63,578 nucleotides of DNA, taken from NCBI GenBank assembly GCA_014650015.1, contig BMUD01000034.1, positions 1 through 63,578 of the forward strand. Reading direction: 5' to 3'. The notes under the pieces are model-generated. The model did not search any database and was not told the DNA's origin. It saw only the letters and a program-made list of their open reading frames with translations. The stretch is from Streptomyces griseoloalbus (GTDB taxonomy: Bacteria > Actinomycetota > Actinomycetes > Streptomycetales > Streptomycetaceae). Positions 41,360 through 51,400 of this stretch are shown here, one piece after another (position 1 is the first letter of the stretch; each line of letters opens with the position of its first letter). A program made the translations under genes and the position numbers.

Positions 41360-43256
41360 TCTCCCGCGCGTAGGCCTCCTGCGCCGCCCGCCGTTTGACC
41401 TTGAGCGAGGGGGTCAGCAGTCCGTTCTCCTCGGTGAACTCGCCCTCGATCAGGGTGAAGGCGCGGATGGATTCCGCGCGGGAGACGGCCTCGTTGGCGT
41501 AGTCGACGGCCCGCTGCACGTCGGCGCGCATCCGCGGGTCGCGGACCACCTCGGACATCGGGGTGTCGGCGGGCAGCTTGCGGACCGACAGCCAGTGGGC
41601 GACCGTCTCGGGGTCGAGGGTGATCAGCGCGCCCACGAAGGGACGGTTGTCGCCGACGACGAGGCACTGGCCGACGGGCGGGCGGCTGCGCAGGCGGTCC
41701 TCCAGGACGGCGGGGGAGACGTTCTTGCCGCCGGAGGTGACGAGGATGTCCTTCTTGCGGCCGGTGATGGTGAGGTAGCCGTCCTCGTCCAGGGAGCCGA
41801 GGTCGCCGGTGGTGAACCAGCCGTCGTCGAGCACCTCGTCCGTGGCGGCCGGATCGTTCCAGTAGGCGCCGAAGACGATACCGCCCTTGATGCGCACCTC
41901 GCCGTCGTCGGCGATCCGGACCGCCGTGCCGGGGACCGGGAGGCCGACCGTGCCGGGGCGGGGGCTGAGCGGCGGGACGATGGTGGCGGCGGCGGTGGTC
42001 TCGGTCAGGCCGTAGCCCTCGTACACCATGATTCCGGCCGCGTAGAAGAAGAGGTTGAGGTCGCGCTCCAGCGGGGAGCCGCCGCTGATGGCGTACCGCA
42101 GGCGCCCGCCGAGTTCCTTGCGGACACGGCGGTAGACCAGCAGGTCGTACAGCGCCCACGCGGCGTACAGACCGGGGCCGGGGCCCTTGCCGCGGCCCAG
42201 GAACCGGTTCAGGTGGGCCTCGGCGAAGCGTACGGCGATGCGGTGGGCGCGCTCGAAGGAGGCGCCGCGGCCGATCTTCTCGGCGGTGGCCCTGCCGGTG
42301 TCGTGGATCTTCTCGAAGAGGTAGGGGACACCGACCAGGAACGTCGGACGGAACGTTTTGAGCGCGGGTCGCAGTTCGTCCGGCTTGATGCTCGGGCAGT
42401 GACCGATCTCGATACGGGCGAGCAGGCAGGCGATCTGGATGGTGCGGCCGAGGATGTGGGCGAGCGGGAGGAAGAGCAGGGTCGAGGCGGCCTGGTCGGT
42501 GACCTCCTTGAAGACGGGATGCAGCAGCTCGACGGTGTTCGCGGCCTCGGCGTGCAGGTTGGCGTGCGTGAGGACGCAGCCCTTGGGGCGTCCGGTGGTG
42601 CCGGAGGTGTAGCAGACGGTGGCGATGGTGTCGGGGGTCAGGGCCGAGCGGCGTTTGGTGACCTCCTCGTCGAGGACGCCTTCGCCGAGCGCCGTGAGGT
42701 CGGCGAGTGCGTCGGCCTCCATCTCCCACACGCGAGGAGGTGAGGGGTGGGCGGCGGTGCCGGTGGTGACCGTGGCGGTGTTCTCCGCGGTCTCCGTGAC
42801 GACGTACCGGGCGCCGGAGTCGCGCACGATCCACTCCACCTGCTCCGCGGACGAGGTGGCGTAGACCGGCACCGTCCGGCCCCCGGCGGACCAGATCGCG
42901 AAGTCCAGGACCGTCCACTCGTAGCGGGTGCGGGACATCACGGCGACCCGGTCGCCCGGTTCGAGGCCGGCCGCGATCAGCCCCTTGGCCACGGCGGTGA
43001 CCTCTCGGGCGAAGGCCGCCGCCGTGACCGGGCGCCAGGTGCCGTGCTCCTCGCGCCGCAGGACCACCGCGTCGGGCGCCTCGGCCGCGTTGGTGTACGG
43101 GATGTCGGCGGTGGTGCCGGTGGTCTGCCGCGGGGCGAGGGCCGCCGTACGGGCCTCACGCACGACGCCCCGCTCGTCCCTGACGGTCTCGACTCTGGTG
43201 CGGCCCGCCAGATCGGTGCGTCGTTTCGCCCGTTTCAGATCCTTGCGTACGCCCAT
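41340..43256 (-). CDS. Long-chain fatty acyl-CoA synthetase (AMP-forming)
   Basis: 638 aa of the FadD15/FAA1-like branch. P-loop-like CYTSGTTGRPKG, EGYGLTETTA and the GDLGSLDEDGYLTITGRKKD hinge are intact. It activates fatty acids to acyl-CoA for degradation or lipid synthesis. A basic N-terminus (about 20 residues) precedes the fold. Not evidently linked to the polyene cluster. It converges on the PLP enzyme with overlapping stops. Upstream, 43257-43660, lies a gene-poor stretch with a remnant. Confidence 0.93.
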   Translation of the reverse strand: MGVRKDLKRAKRRTDLAGRTRVETVRDERGVVREARTAALAPRQTTGTTADIPYTNAAEAPDAVVLRREEHGTWRPVTAAAFAREVTAVAKGLIAAGLEPGDRVAVMSRTRYEWTVLDFAIWSAGGRTVPVYATSSAEQVEWIVRDSGARYVVTETAENTATVTTGTAAHPSPPRVWEMEADALADLTALGEGVLDEEVTKRRSALTPDTIATVCYTSGTTGRPKGCVLTHANLHAEAANTVELLHPVFKEVTDQAASTLLFLPLAHILGRTIQIACLLARIEIGHCPSIKPDELRPALKTFRPTFLVGVPYLFEKIHDTGRATAEKIGRGASFERAHRIAVRFAEAHLNRFLGRGKGPGPGLYAAWALYDLLVYRRVRKELGGRLRYAISGGSPLERDLNLFFYAAGIMVYEGYGLTETTAAATIVPPLSPRPGTVGLPVPGTAVRIADDGEVRIKGGIVFGAYWNDPAATDEVLDDGWFTTGDLGSLDEDGYLTITGRKKDILVTSGGKNVSPAVLEDRLRSRPPVGQCLVVGDNRPFVGALITLDPETVAHWLSVRKLPADTPMSEVVRDPRMRADVQRAVDYANEAVSRAESIRAFTLIEGEFTEENGLLTPSLKVKRRAAQEAYAREITELYS

Positions 43257-43344
43257 GACGGCTCCCGGTCGCGGCTGATGCTCTCGTGCTGGTGCTGCCG
43301 TGCTTACTTACTCCGGAGTCAACTTACCCGCGCGTAAGGAAGAG

Positions 43345-43590
43345 TCAATGGGCCGGGGTCGGTCGAGACGGTCCGCCGTGCGGATCGCCTCGGCCGGCTC
43401 GCGGAGGTCCTGGTCCGTCCCCGTCTCCACACCGGCACCGAGGTCGGTGGAGTCGGTCGGCTCCAGGCTGCCGACCGCGTCGTGGATCTCGCCCCGGTCG
43501 CCGCCGAGCCGGGTCACCGGCAGGACGGTCCGCGCCGCGTCGCTGAAGGCCTGGCGCCCACCGACCGCACGGACCTTCGCCGGCCTGCAC
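43345..43590 (-). pseudogene. Possible remnant of a von Willebrand factor A domain gene
   Basis: On the minus strand, residues such as AFSDAARTVLPVT, GGDRGEIHDAVGSLEP and STDLGAGVE, in one open frame, resemble the middle of vWA domains. No start, MIDAS DxSxS region or C-terminus is present. It is most simply an internal fragment of a decayed gene. The rest of the 400-bp gap shows GC-rich inverted repeats near 43600-43655 only. Confidence 0.35.
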
Positions 43591-43660
43591 TATCCGGAGG
43601 ACGCCCGGCGCCGGTCCTGACCCGGCGCCGGACGTCCGTGCCCGGTACCGGGCCGAGACC

Positions 43661-44311
43661 CTAGGCCGCCAGCTGCTCGGCGAGGGTCTTGGCCCTGGCG
43701 GCCGCGTCCTCGTGGGCGCGCTCCCGGGAGCTCTCGAAGAGCGGGACCAGCTCGGTCATCGCCGGGTTGTGCGGAGCCATGGTCAGCTCCGGGACGATGA
43801 AGTCGAGGTCGAGGCCGAGGAAGTCGACCAGCACCGCCCGCAGGTAGTTCTGGACGTACTCGTACCCCTCGCGCGGGCTGCCCGGCGCGTAGGAGCCGCC
43901 GCGACTGGCGATCACGGTGACCGGGGTGCCCTTGGCGGAGGGGTTCTCACCCGCGGTGCGGCCCATCAGGATCACGTTGTCCAGCCACGCCTTGAGCGTC
44001 GAGGGGATCGTGAAGTTGTACATCGGGGCGCCGATCAGCAGCGCGTCCGCCTGCTCGAACTCCTCGATCAGCCTCAGGCGCCCGGCGAAGGCGGCGGCCT
44101 GCTCGGAAGTGTGCGCCGACGGGTCCGCGAAGCCCGCCGTGTGGGCGTCGGCGGTGATGTGCGGAACGGGGTCCGTGGCGAGATCGCGGTAGATCACCGT
44201 GCCCTCGGGGTGCTGCTCCTCCCAGGCCTTGCGGAAGGTCTCCGCCACGGCGCGGGACGCGGAGGCGGATGCGGGGAGCACGGACGAGTCGATGTGCAGA
44301 AGGGTGGCCAT
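43661..44311 (-). CDS. azoR: FMN-dependent NADH-azoreductase
   Basis: 216 aa flavodoxin-fold quinone/azo reductase. The N-terminal LHIDSSVLP phosphate-binding region, the APMYNFTIPSTLKAWLD stretch and ASRGGSY motif are typical of AzoR. It detoxifies quinones and related electrophiles with NADH. The ATG at 44311 (MATLLHID) is used because GGAG lies upstream; a start five codons earlier is less family-like. It is divergent from an HxlR regulator 129 bp away, as in the Bacillus YodB/AzoR1 pair, suggesting quinone- or thiol-stress control. Confidence 0.93.
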   Translation of the reverse strand: MATLLHIDSSVLPASASASRAVAETFRKAWEEQHPEGTVIYRDLATDPVPHITADAHTAGFADPSAHTSEQAAAFAGRLRLIEEFEQADALLIGAPMYNFTIPSTLKAWLDNVILMGRTAGENPSAKGTPVTVIASRGGSYAPGSPREGYEYVQNYLRAVLVDFLGLDLDFIVPELTMAPHNPAMTELVPLFESSRERAHEDAAARAKTLAEQLAA

Positions 44312-44363
44312 CGGGGTTTTCTCCATGGACGCAGGGGGCGGAGGCGGGTCACGCCACCGCTGA

Positions 44364-44433
44364 GAATTCGTACTCGACTATGAATAACACAGGTGCTTAC
44401 TTTTTTTCATCCCCTGGCGTCGGGGTAGTACCC
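44364..44433. promoter_or_regulatory. Divergent azoR-hxlR control region
   Basis: This is an AT-rich stretch (about 44364-44410), rare in this genome. It is followed by the perfect palindrome GGGTAGTACCC at 44423-44433, which ends seven bases before the hxlR start. It is the natural place for HxlR binding and autoregulation. I cannot fix the promoter hexamers. Confidence 0.45.
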
Positions 44434-44440
44434 TGGGGGC

Positions 44441-44812
44441 ATGGCGGTCGAGCAGGTTCACGAGGCATCGGCATGCAAGCGGGTGGACAGTGGCATCACC
44501 CGCGTCTTCCAGCTGCTCGGAAAGCGGTGGACGGGGCCGATCGTGGCGGTGCTGGTGGAACAGCCCGCGTACTTCGCCGATCTGCGCCGGGCCATCCCCG
44601 GCATCAGCGAGCGCATGCTCTCCGACCGGCTGACGGAGCTGGGCGCCGCCGGGCTGCTCGTGCGCGAGGTCGACGAGGGACCGCCGCTGCGCGTCACCTA
44701 CCGCCTGACCGAGTCGGGGGCGGCGCTGGAACCCGCGCTCGCGGAACTGCGCACGTGGGCCGAGACGCATCTGCCCGAAACCGGGCCCTGCGTGGAGTCG
44801 ACGGGCTGCTGA
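44441..44812 (+). CDS. HxlR-family winged-helix regulator, candidate redox sensor
   Basis: 123 aa. Complete HxlR domain: LLGKRWTGPIV, FADLRRAIPGISERMLSDRL and a C-terminal helix for dimerisation. Cys12 sits in ACKR near the N-terminus, matching the sensing cysteine position of YodB/CatR-type members; two further Cys lie in the last seven residues. No good ribosome site is seen before the ATG, so it may be leaderless. Likely repressor of the divergent azoreductase. Confidence 0.92.
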   Translation: MAVEQVHEASACKRVDSGITRVFQLLGKRWTGPIVAVLVEQPAYFADLRRAIPGISERMLSDRLTELGAAGLLVREVDEGPPLRVTYRLTESGAALEPALAELRTWAETHLPETGPCVESTGC

Positions 44813-44897
44813 GGCCCTCCGCCCGTGGAGCACGCGGCTTCCGCCCCATCGGGGCGCACCCCGCGAGCGGCGAGGACGGCAGGGGCGGTTGGTGCCT

Positions 44898-45260
44898 TCA
44901 GCCGGCCTGGGCGCCGAGGGAGCGCCGGGTGACCTGGGCCAGGTGACGGGTGAAGACCTCGCGGGCGTCGGGGGTGAGCGTGCGCAGCGCCACCAGCGCC
45001 GTGACGGCGACGTCGCACAGCTCGGACTGGACGTCGTCCCACGTGTGGGTGGTGCCCTTGCGCGGATTCTGTCCGGTCGCGCCGATCACGGCCTCGGCGA
45101 CTTCGCCGACCTCCTCGGACAGCTTCAGGATGCGTAGCAGGAGGCCGTCCGGGCCGTCGACGGGACGCTTGGCGTCCAGCCAGCCGCACAGGTCGTCGAT
45201 GGACTCCCACGGATCGGCGACGGGGGCTGAGGGCCGGGGAGGGGGCAGGTGATCGCTCAT
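44898..45260 (-). CDS. MazG-like nucleotide pyrophosphohydrolase
   Basis: 120 aa. The all-alpha NTP-PPase motif SEEVGEVAEA and the downstream ELCDVAVTAL provide the acidic metal ligands (ExxE...ExxD type). Small MazG-like proteins hydrolyse non-canonical NTPs. The ATG at 45260 has no obvious Shine-Dalgarno; an upstream in-frame start would add 17 residues of unconvincing sequence. It ends 85 bp from the convergent hxlR gene. Confidence 0.85.
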   Translation of the reverse strand: MSDHLPPPRPSAPVADPWESIDDLCGWLDAKRPVDGPDGLLLRILKLSEEVGEVAEAVIGATGQNPRKGTTHTWDDVQSELCDVAVTALVALRTLTPDAREVFTRHLAQVTRRSLGAQAG

Positions 45261-45339
45261 GGGGGAGAGCCTGGCACAGGCAACCGACAGCGCCCGCTGC
45301 CACGGCCCCACGGCAGGGCACGCGCCCTCTGTTCCTGCC

Positions 45340-45888
45340 CTACTCCTCCTCGAACAACGCCTCCTGCTCCCCCTCCTTGGCCTTCCGCAGCCGCCGGCTG
45401 CGCGCCCCCACCGTCACCACCGTGGCCGCCGCGGTCACCGCGAAGGCCGCCGGAATCATCCAGCTCCGGTTGACCGCATGGCCGAGGGCGTGGTCCAGGG
45501 AGAGCCGGCCGGGACCGGTGACGGCGAGGCCGGCGGCCGTCAGGCCCAGGGACGCGGCGTACTCGAAGCCGCCCTCCTGGTTGAAGAAGCCGTTGGGCGC
45601 GTGCACGGCGGACGCGCCCGCCATCGCACCGGCCGCCGCCGCGCCCGCCGCCGGGGTGGCGAGGCCGAGCGCCAGCAGCGTGCCGCCGCCGGCCTCCGCG
45701 AGCCCCGCCGCCATCGCGTTGGCCCGGCCGGGAACGTAGCCGATGGACTCCATGAACTGGCCGGTGCCCTCGATGCCGCCCCCGCCGAACCAGCCGAACA
45801 GTTTCTGCGCGCCGTGCGCCGCGAGCACCCCGCCCGCTCCCAGCCGGAGCAGCAGCAGTCCCAGATCGCGTCGGTCGTAACAGGTCAC
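45340..45888 (-). CDS. DoxX family membrane protein
   Basis: 182 aa with four hydrophobic segments, DoxX-type LLRLGAGGVLAAHGAQKLFGWFGG near the N-terminus and a charged C-terminal tail (KEGEQEALFEEE). The GTG at 45888 is preceded by GGGAG at five bases; longer frames are rejected. Function of the family is poorly defined (oxidoreductase-associated membrane component). Divergent from a small NTF2-like gene. Confidence 0.88.
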   Translation of the reverse strand: MTCYDRRDLGLLLLRLGAGGVLAAHGAQKLFGWFGGGGIEGTGQFMESIGYVPGRANAMAAGLAEAGGGTLLALGLATPAAGAAAAGAMAGASAVHAPNGFFNQEGGFEYAASLGLTAAGLAVTGPGRLSLDHALGHAVNRSWMIPAAFAVTAAATVVTVGARSRRLRKAKEGEQEALFEEE

Positions 45889-46015
45889 GTCGTCTCCCGG
45901 GGGCAGTGGCTTGCCCCACCACCGTCCCACCCCCACCGCCGGCCCGGCCCGCCGCGGGTCGCCGTTCGGGTGACGCGGGTGGCGGGGTACGGCGGCCGGT
46001 ACGACGCTGACGGAC

Positions 46016-46342
46016 ATGACGATTCAGATCACCCGCCTCAGCGACCCTGCCGTCCGCGCCTTCGTCTCGGCCGTCAACAACCACGACCGGGAGGGTTTCA
46101 TGGCCCTCCTGGCGCCCGGCGCCACCATGGCGGACGACGGTTCGGAACGTGACCTCGCCGAGTGGACCGACCGTGAGATCTTCTCCTCCCACGGCCATCT
46201 GGAGGTCGACAACGAATCCGGCGGCGGTCGCCGACTCCTCGCCCGCTACCGCAACGACACCTGGGGCGAGATGCGCACCCGCTGGACCTTCACCGTCGAC
46301 GACGACGGCCGTATCTCCCGCTTCGAGACCGGTCAGGCCTGA
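46016..46342 (+). CDS. SnoaL/NTF2-like fold protein
   Basis: 108 aa, the usual size of the family. FVSAVNNHDREGFMALLAPGA at the N-terminus and the final WTFTVDDDGRISRFETGQA strand are typical of SnoaL-like/NTF2-like small proteins, which may be enzymes or binding folds. Divergent from DoxX across 127 bp. No cofactor site can be named. Confidence 0.85.
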   Translation: MTIQITRLSDPAVRAFVSAVNNHDREGFMALLAPGATMADDGSERDLAEWTDREIFSSHGHLEVDNESGGGRRLLARYRNDTWGEMRTRWTFTVDDDGRISRFETGQA

Positions 46343-46423
46343 ACGGCCCGACGGCCCCGCGCCATCGGGCCGGGTCCGCGTCGTACGCGTTCCGGGCCCG
46401 ATCCACGGCCGGAGGTGTGCAGG

Positions 46424-46569
46424 GTCCGCAGCACCGGCTGAACACGATCCACCACCGGTCCGACGGGGCAGGCGAGTTCGGGGCCGGTCCCGGCGGCCGC
46501 CGTCCGCAGCACCGGCTGAACTCGATCCACCACCGGTCCGACGGGGCAGGCGAGTTCCGGGCCGGTCCC
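46424..46569. repeat. Two 68-nt direct repeats, period 78
   Basis: 46424-46491 and 46502-46569 differ at only a few positions. They lie in the 700-bp gap between the NTF2-like and protease genes. The 78-bp period is divisible by three and opens a 26-residue repeat on the minus strand, but that frame lacks other protein-like features. Confidence 0.8.
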
Positions 46570-46642
46570 GTCGGCGCCGCCGTCCGCGTCGCGCCCCCGC
46601 CCCCGCGCACGCCTGCGGGACCGTCGGGGAGCCGTCCGGCAG

Positions 46643-46771
46643 TCAGGCCTGGACTGCGCGATCCTGCGCCCCGGCGGCCTCCATGCCGACGCCCTCGCCC
46701 GGGCCGCGTCGGTGCACGGCCTGCCGGACCGTCGCCCCGGTCCGGCAGGACCCGAGAGCGCGCGGGCGTGA
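46643..46771 (+). pseudogene. Possible C-terminal remnant of an NAD(P)-binding (NmrA-like) gene
   Basis: The frame SGLDCAILRPGG... ending at TGA 46771 resembles the 'SGLDWTILRPGG' strand-loop of NmrA-like atypical short-chain dehydrogenases. About 42 codons only, with no upstream body. The rest of the gap to 47042 holds no gene I can support. Confidence 0.3.
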
Positions 46772-47042
46772 AACGTCCGGTGCGGTGAGGGTTGGGTGAG
46801 GAGATGGTCACAGATCTTGCCCAGTCGCCGGCCGGGGCATTCGAGCAACGCGTTCAGCTCGGCTTTTGCCCGTCGGTTGGCTCCGACATGGGCGGACGTT
46901 GTGGAGATGCGCCGCCACGCCGCGTCGGATGCGAAAAACCACCATTGAACTGACCGCGACAAGTAGTCACTCTTCTCGTCAGCCTCCGCGTCACACCGCG
47001 CCGGAGGTCAACCCCCCACACCTGACGAGGAGATCCCTCTTC

Positions 47043-48251
47043 ATGACGCATCAGATGCGCATCGTCGCGCTGAAGGTCACCGCAGCTGCCTGCGCGATGA
47101 CGGCCGCGACCGCGACAGCCCTGCTCGGGGCGTCGTCCGCCCATGCCGCCGAGCCTGCCCAGGGCACCGTGTACGGCATGAACGCCGAAGGAGCCGTCGC
47201 GGGCAGCTACATCGTCCTGCTCGACGAGAAGACCACGTCCGCCGACAAGAAGGACCTGGCCCAGGAGTACGGCGGCAAGCTCAGCCGGTCCTACGGCGCC
47301 GCCCTCGACGGCTTCGCCGCGGCCGGCCTGAGCGAGTCCGAGGCCAAGCGCCTCGCGGCCGACCCGGCGGTCGGCGCCGTCGTGGCCAACCGCACGGTGC
47401 ACACCACGGCCACCCAGGACAACCCGCCCTCCTGGGGCCTCGACCGGGTCGACCAGGAGGACACCGCGGGCGACAGCAAGTACACCTACCCCGACCAGGC
47501 CGGGGAGGGCGTCACCGCCTACGTCATCGACACCGGCGTACGCGTCACCCACCAGGACTTCGAGGGCCGGGCGAGTCACGGCTACGACGCCGTCGACAAC
47601 GACGACAGCGCCGACGACGGCAACGGCCACGGCACCCATGTCGCCGCCACCATCGCCGGCGCCGCACACGGCATCGCCAAGAAGGCGGACGTGGTTGCCG
47701 TCAGAGTGCTGGACGACAACGGCTCCGGCACGACCGAGCAGGTCATCGCCGGTATCGACTGGGTCACCGAGAACCACCAAGGTCCCTCCGTGGCCAACAT
47801 GAGCCTCGGCGGCGGCGCCGATCCCGCCCTGGACGCGGCCGTCAGCAAGGCCATCGCCTCCGGGGTCACCTTCGCCGTCGCGGCCGGCAACGAGTCCGCC
47901 GACGCCGGACAGGGCTCGCCCGCACGCGTACCGGAGGCCATCACCGTCGCCTCCAGCACCAAGGACGACGCCCAGTCCGACTTCTCCAACTTCGGCTCGG
48001 TCGTGGACGTGTACGCGCCGGGCTCCGACATCACCTCGGCGTGGAACGACAGCGACGAGGGCACCAGGACGATATCCGGCACCTCGATGGCCTCCCCCCA
48101 CGTGGCCGGCGCGGCCGCCGTGTACCTGGCCGGCCACCCCGACGCCGACCCGGCCGCCGTGGCGAAGGCACTGACCGACGGGGCCACCGCCGACAGGATC
48201 AGCGCCCCCGGCACCGGCACACCGAACAAACTGCTCAAGATCACGGAGTAG
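47043..48251 (+). CDS. Secreted subtilisin-like serine protease (S8)
   Basis: 402 aa. Signal peptide of about 35 residues ending AHA-AEP; an inhibitor I9 propeptide (about 50-125, starting SYIVLLDEKT); then a proteinase K-like S8 domain with Asp in YVIDTGV, His in GNGHGTHVA, Asn oxyanion region AAGNES and Ser in SGTSMASPHVAG. Secreted broad-specificity peptidase. The ATG at 47043 follows GAGGAG with about ten bases between. A 20-bp hairpin follows the stop. Confidence 0.95.
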   Translation: MTHQMRIVALKVTAAACAMTAATATALLGASSAHAAEPAQGTVYGMNAEGAVAGSYIVLLDEKTTSADKKDLAQEYGGKLSRSYGAALDGFAAAGLSESEAKRLAADPAVGAVVANRTVHTTATQDNPPSWGLDRVDQEDTAGDSKYTYPDQAGEGVTAYVIDTGVRVTHQDFEGRASHGYDAVDNDDSADDGNGHGTHVAATIAGAAHGIAKKADVVAVRVLDDNGSGTTEQVIAGIDWVTENHQGPSVANMSLGGGADPALDAAVSKAIASGVTFAVAAGNESADAGQGSPARVPEAITVASSTKDDAQSDFSNFGSVVDVYAPGSDITSAWNDSDEGTRTISGTSMASPHVAGAAAVYLAGHPDADPAAVAKALTDGATADRISAPGTGTPNKLLKITE

Positions 48252-48280
48252 TACGCCGTCCGGCTGCGGGCAGCCGACAC

Positions 48281-48324
48281 CCGAGAGGGGGCACAGGGGG
48301 ACCGTCCTCTGTGGCCCCTCTCGG
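48281..48324 (+). terminator. Hairpin after the subtilase gene
   Basis: Arms starting at 48281 and ending at 48324 pair over about 20 bp with a few mismatches around a short loop, 30 bp after the protease stop. No T-run. Confidence 0.6.
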
Positions 48325-48419
48325 CCTCGGCGGTGCGGTGAGTGGCCGGGCTCACATGGCGTACCTGACCTGCCACCGACACGATGGTCTTCGTCACCGG
48401 CAGGCTGAAGGGATCGAGA

Positions 48420-51400
48420 ATGTTCCGCAAGGTGCTGGTCGCCAACCGCGGTGAGATCGCGATTCGGGCGTTCCGCGCGGGCTTCGAGCTCGGCGCCCGA
48501 ACCGTCGCCGTCTTTCCGCACGAGGACCGCAACTCGCTGCACCGCTTGAAGGCCGACGAGGCGTACGAGATCGGTGAGCCGGGCCATCCCGTGCGGGCCT
48601 ACCTCTCCGTCGAGGAGATCGTCCGCGCGGCACGACGGGCGGACGCCGACGCCGTCTACCCGGGCTACGGATTCCTGTCCGAGAATCCCGAGCTGGCCAG
48701 GGCCTGCGAGGAGGCGGGCATCACCTTCGTCGGGCCGAGCGCCCGGATCCTGGAACTGACGGGGAACAAGGCGCGCGCCGTGGCCGCCGCCCGCGAGGCG
48801 GGCGTGCCGGTCCTGGGCTCCTCGGCGCCCTCCACCGACGTCGACGAACTCGTCCGCGCGGCCGACGGCATCGGCTTCCCCGTCTTCGTCAAGGCGGTCG
48901 CGGGCGGCGGTGGGCGCGGAATGCGCCGCGTCGAGGAACCCGCCCAGCTCAGGGAGGCCATCGAGGCGGCGTCCCGGGAGGCGGCGTCCGCGTTCGGCGA
49001 CCCCACCGTGTTCCTGGAGAAGGCCGTCGTCGAGCCACGCCACATCGAGGTGCAGATCCTCGCCGACGGGCAGGGCAACGTCATCCACCTGTTCGAGCGG
49101 GACTGCTCGGTGCAGCGCCGTCACCAGAAGGTGATCGAACTCGCGCCCGCCCCCAACCTCGACCCCGCGTTGCGCGACCGCATCTGCGCCGACGCCGTGC
49201 GGTTCGCCCGGCAGATCGGCTACCGCAACGCCGGCACGGTGGAATTCCTGCTCGACCGCGACGGCAACCACGTCTTCATCGAGATGAACCCCCGCATCCA
49301 GGTCGAGCACACGGTGACCGAGGAGGTCACCGACGTCGACCTGGTGCAGTCACAGCTGCGCATCGCCGCCGGTGAGACGCTCGCCGACCTCGGCCTCGCC
49401 CAGGAGACGGTCACCCTGCGGGGTGCCGCGCTGCAGTGCCGTATCACCACCGAGGACCCCGCCAACGGCTTCCGTCCGGACACCGGGCGGATCAGCGCCT
49501 ACCGCTCGCCCGGCGGCTCCGGCATCCGCCTGGACGGCGGCACCACCCACGCCGGTACGGAGATCAGCGCCCACTTCGACTCGATGCTGGTGAAACTGAC
49601 CTGCCGGGGCCGGGACTTCGCCACCGCGGTGGGACGTGCCCGGCGGGCGGTGGCCGAGTTCCGCATCCGCGGCGTCGCCACCAACATCCCCTTCCTCCAG
49701 GCGGTCCTCGACGATCCGGACTTCCAGGCCGGACAGGTCACCACGTCGTTCATCGAGCGCCGCCCGCAACTGCTCACCGCCCGCCACTCCGCCGACCGGG
49801 GCACGAAGCTGCTGACGTATCTCGCCGACGTCACGGTGAACAGGCCGCACGGCGAACGGCCCGAGCTCATCGACCCGCTGACCAAGCTGCCGCCACTGCC
49901 CGCCGGTGAACCACCGGCCGGCTCCCGGCAGCGGCTCGCCGAACTCGGACCCGAAGGCTTCGCCCGATGGCTGCGCGCGTCGCCGACCACTGGCGTCACC
50001 GACACCACGTTCCGCGACGCCCACCAGTCACTGCTCGCCACCCGGGTCCGCACCAAGGACCTGCTCGCCGTCGCCCCCGTGGTGGCGCACACCCTGCCCG
50101 ACCTGCTCTCCCTGGAATGCTGGGGCGGCGCCACCTACGACGTCGCCCTGCGCTTCCTCGCCGAGGACCCGTGGGAGCGCCTGGCCGCCCTGCGGGAAGC
50201 CGTACCGAACATCTGCCTGCAGATGTTGCTGCGCGGCCGCAACACCGTGGGCTACACCCCGTACCCGACCGAGGTCACCGACGCCTTCGTCCAGGAGGCG
50301 GCGGCCACCGGCATCGACGTGTTCCGCATCTTCGACGCGCTGAACGACGTCTCCCAGATGCGGCCGGCCATCGACGCCGTACGCGAGACCGGCACGGCCG
50401 TCGCCGAGGTCGCCCTGTGCTACACCGCCGACCTGTCCGACCCGTCCGAGCGGCTCTACACCCTGGACTACTACCTGCGCCTGGCCGAGGAGATCGTGGC
50501 CGCGGGCGCCCACGTCCTGGCCGTCAAGGACATGGCCGGCCTGCTGCGGGCACCCGCGGCGGCGACGCTGGTGTCGGCGCTGCGCCGGGAGTTCGACCTG
50601 CCTGTGCACCTGCACACCCACGACACCGCCGGCGGTCAGCTCGCCACCTACCTCGCCGCGATCCAGGCGGGCGCGGACGCGGTCGACGGAGCGGTGGCGT
50701 CCATGGCGGGCACCACCTCGCAGCCGTCCCTGTCGGCGATCGTCGCCGCCACCGACCACTCGGAGCGGCCCACCGGCCTGGACCTCCAGGCCGTGGGGGA
50801 CCTGGAGCCCTACTGGGAGAGCGTCCGCAAGGTGTACGCGCCCTTCGAAGCGGGGCTCGCCTCGCCGACCGGCCGCGTCTACCACCACGAGATCCCCGGC
50901 GGGCAGCTGTCCAACCTGCGCACCCAGGCGATCGCGCTCGGCCTCGGCGACCGCTTCGAGGACATCGAGGCGATGTACGCCGCCGCCGACCGGATGCTCG
51001 GCCGCCTGGTGAAGGTCACCCCCTCCTCGAAGGTGGTCGGCGACCTGGCACTCCACCTGGTCGGCGCGGGCGTCTCCCCGGCGGATTTCGAGGCGGAGCC
51101 CGACCGTTTCGACATCCCCGACTCCGTCATCGGCTTCCTGCGCGGCGAGTTGGGCACCCCTCCCGGCGGCTGGCCGGAGCCGTTCCGCAGCAAGGCCCTG
51201 CGGGGCCGCGCCGAGCCCAAGGCCGTCCAGGAACTGACCGCCGACGACCGCGCAGGCCTGGCGAAGGACCGCCGGCCGACGCTCAACCGCCTGCTCTTCC
51301 CCGCTCCCACCAGGGAGTTCGAGACGCACCGGCAGTCCTTCGGTGACACCAGCGTGCTGGACAGCAAGGACTTCTTCTACGGACTGCGCCCCGGTAAGGA

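Noticed and set aside
46333-46962. A minus-strand frame with a 26-residue internal repeat
   Set aside because: The repeat follows from the 68-bp DNA repeat. The remainder is Arg/Pro-rich low complexity with no start context.
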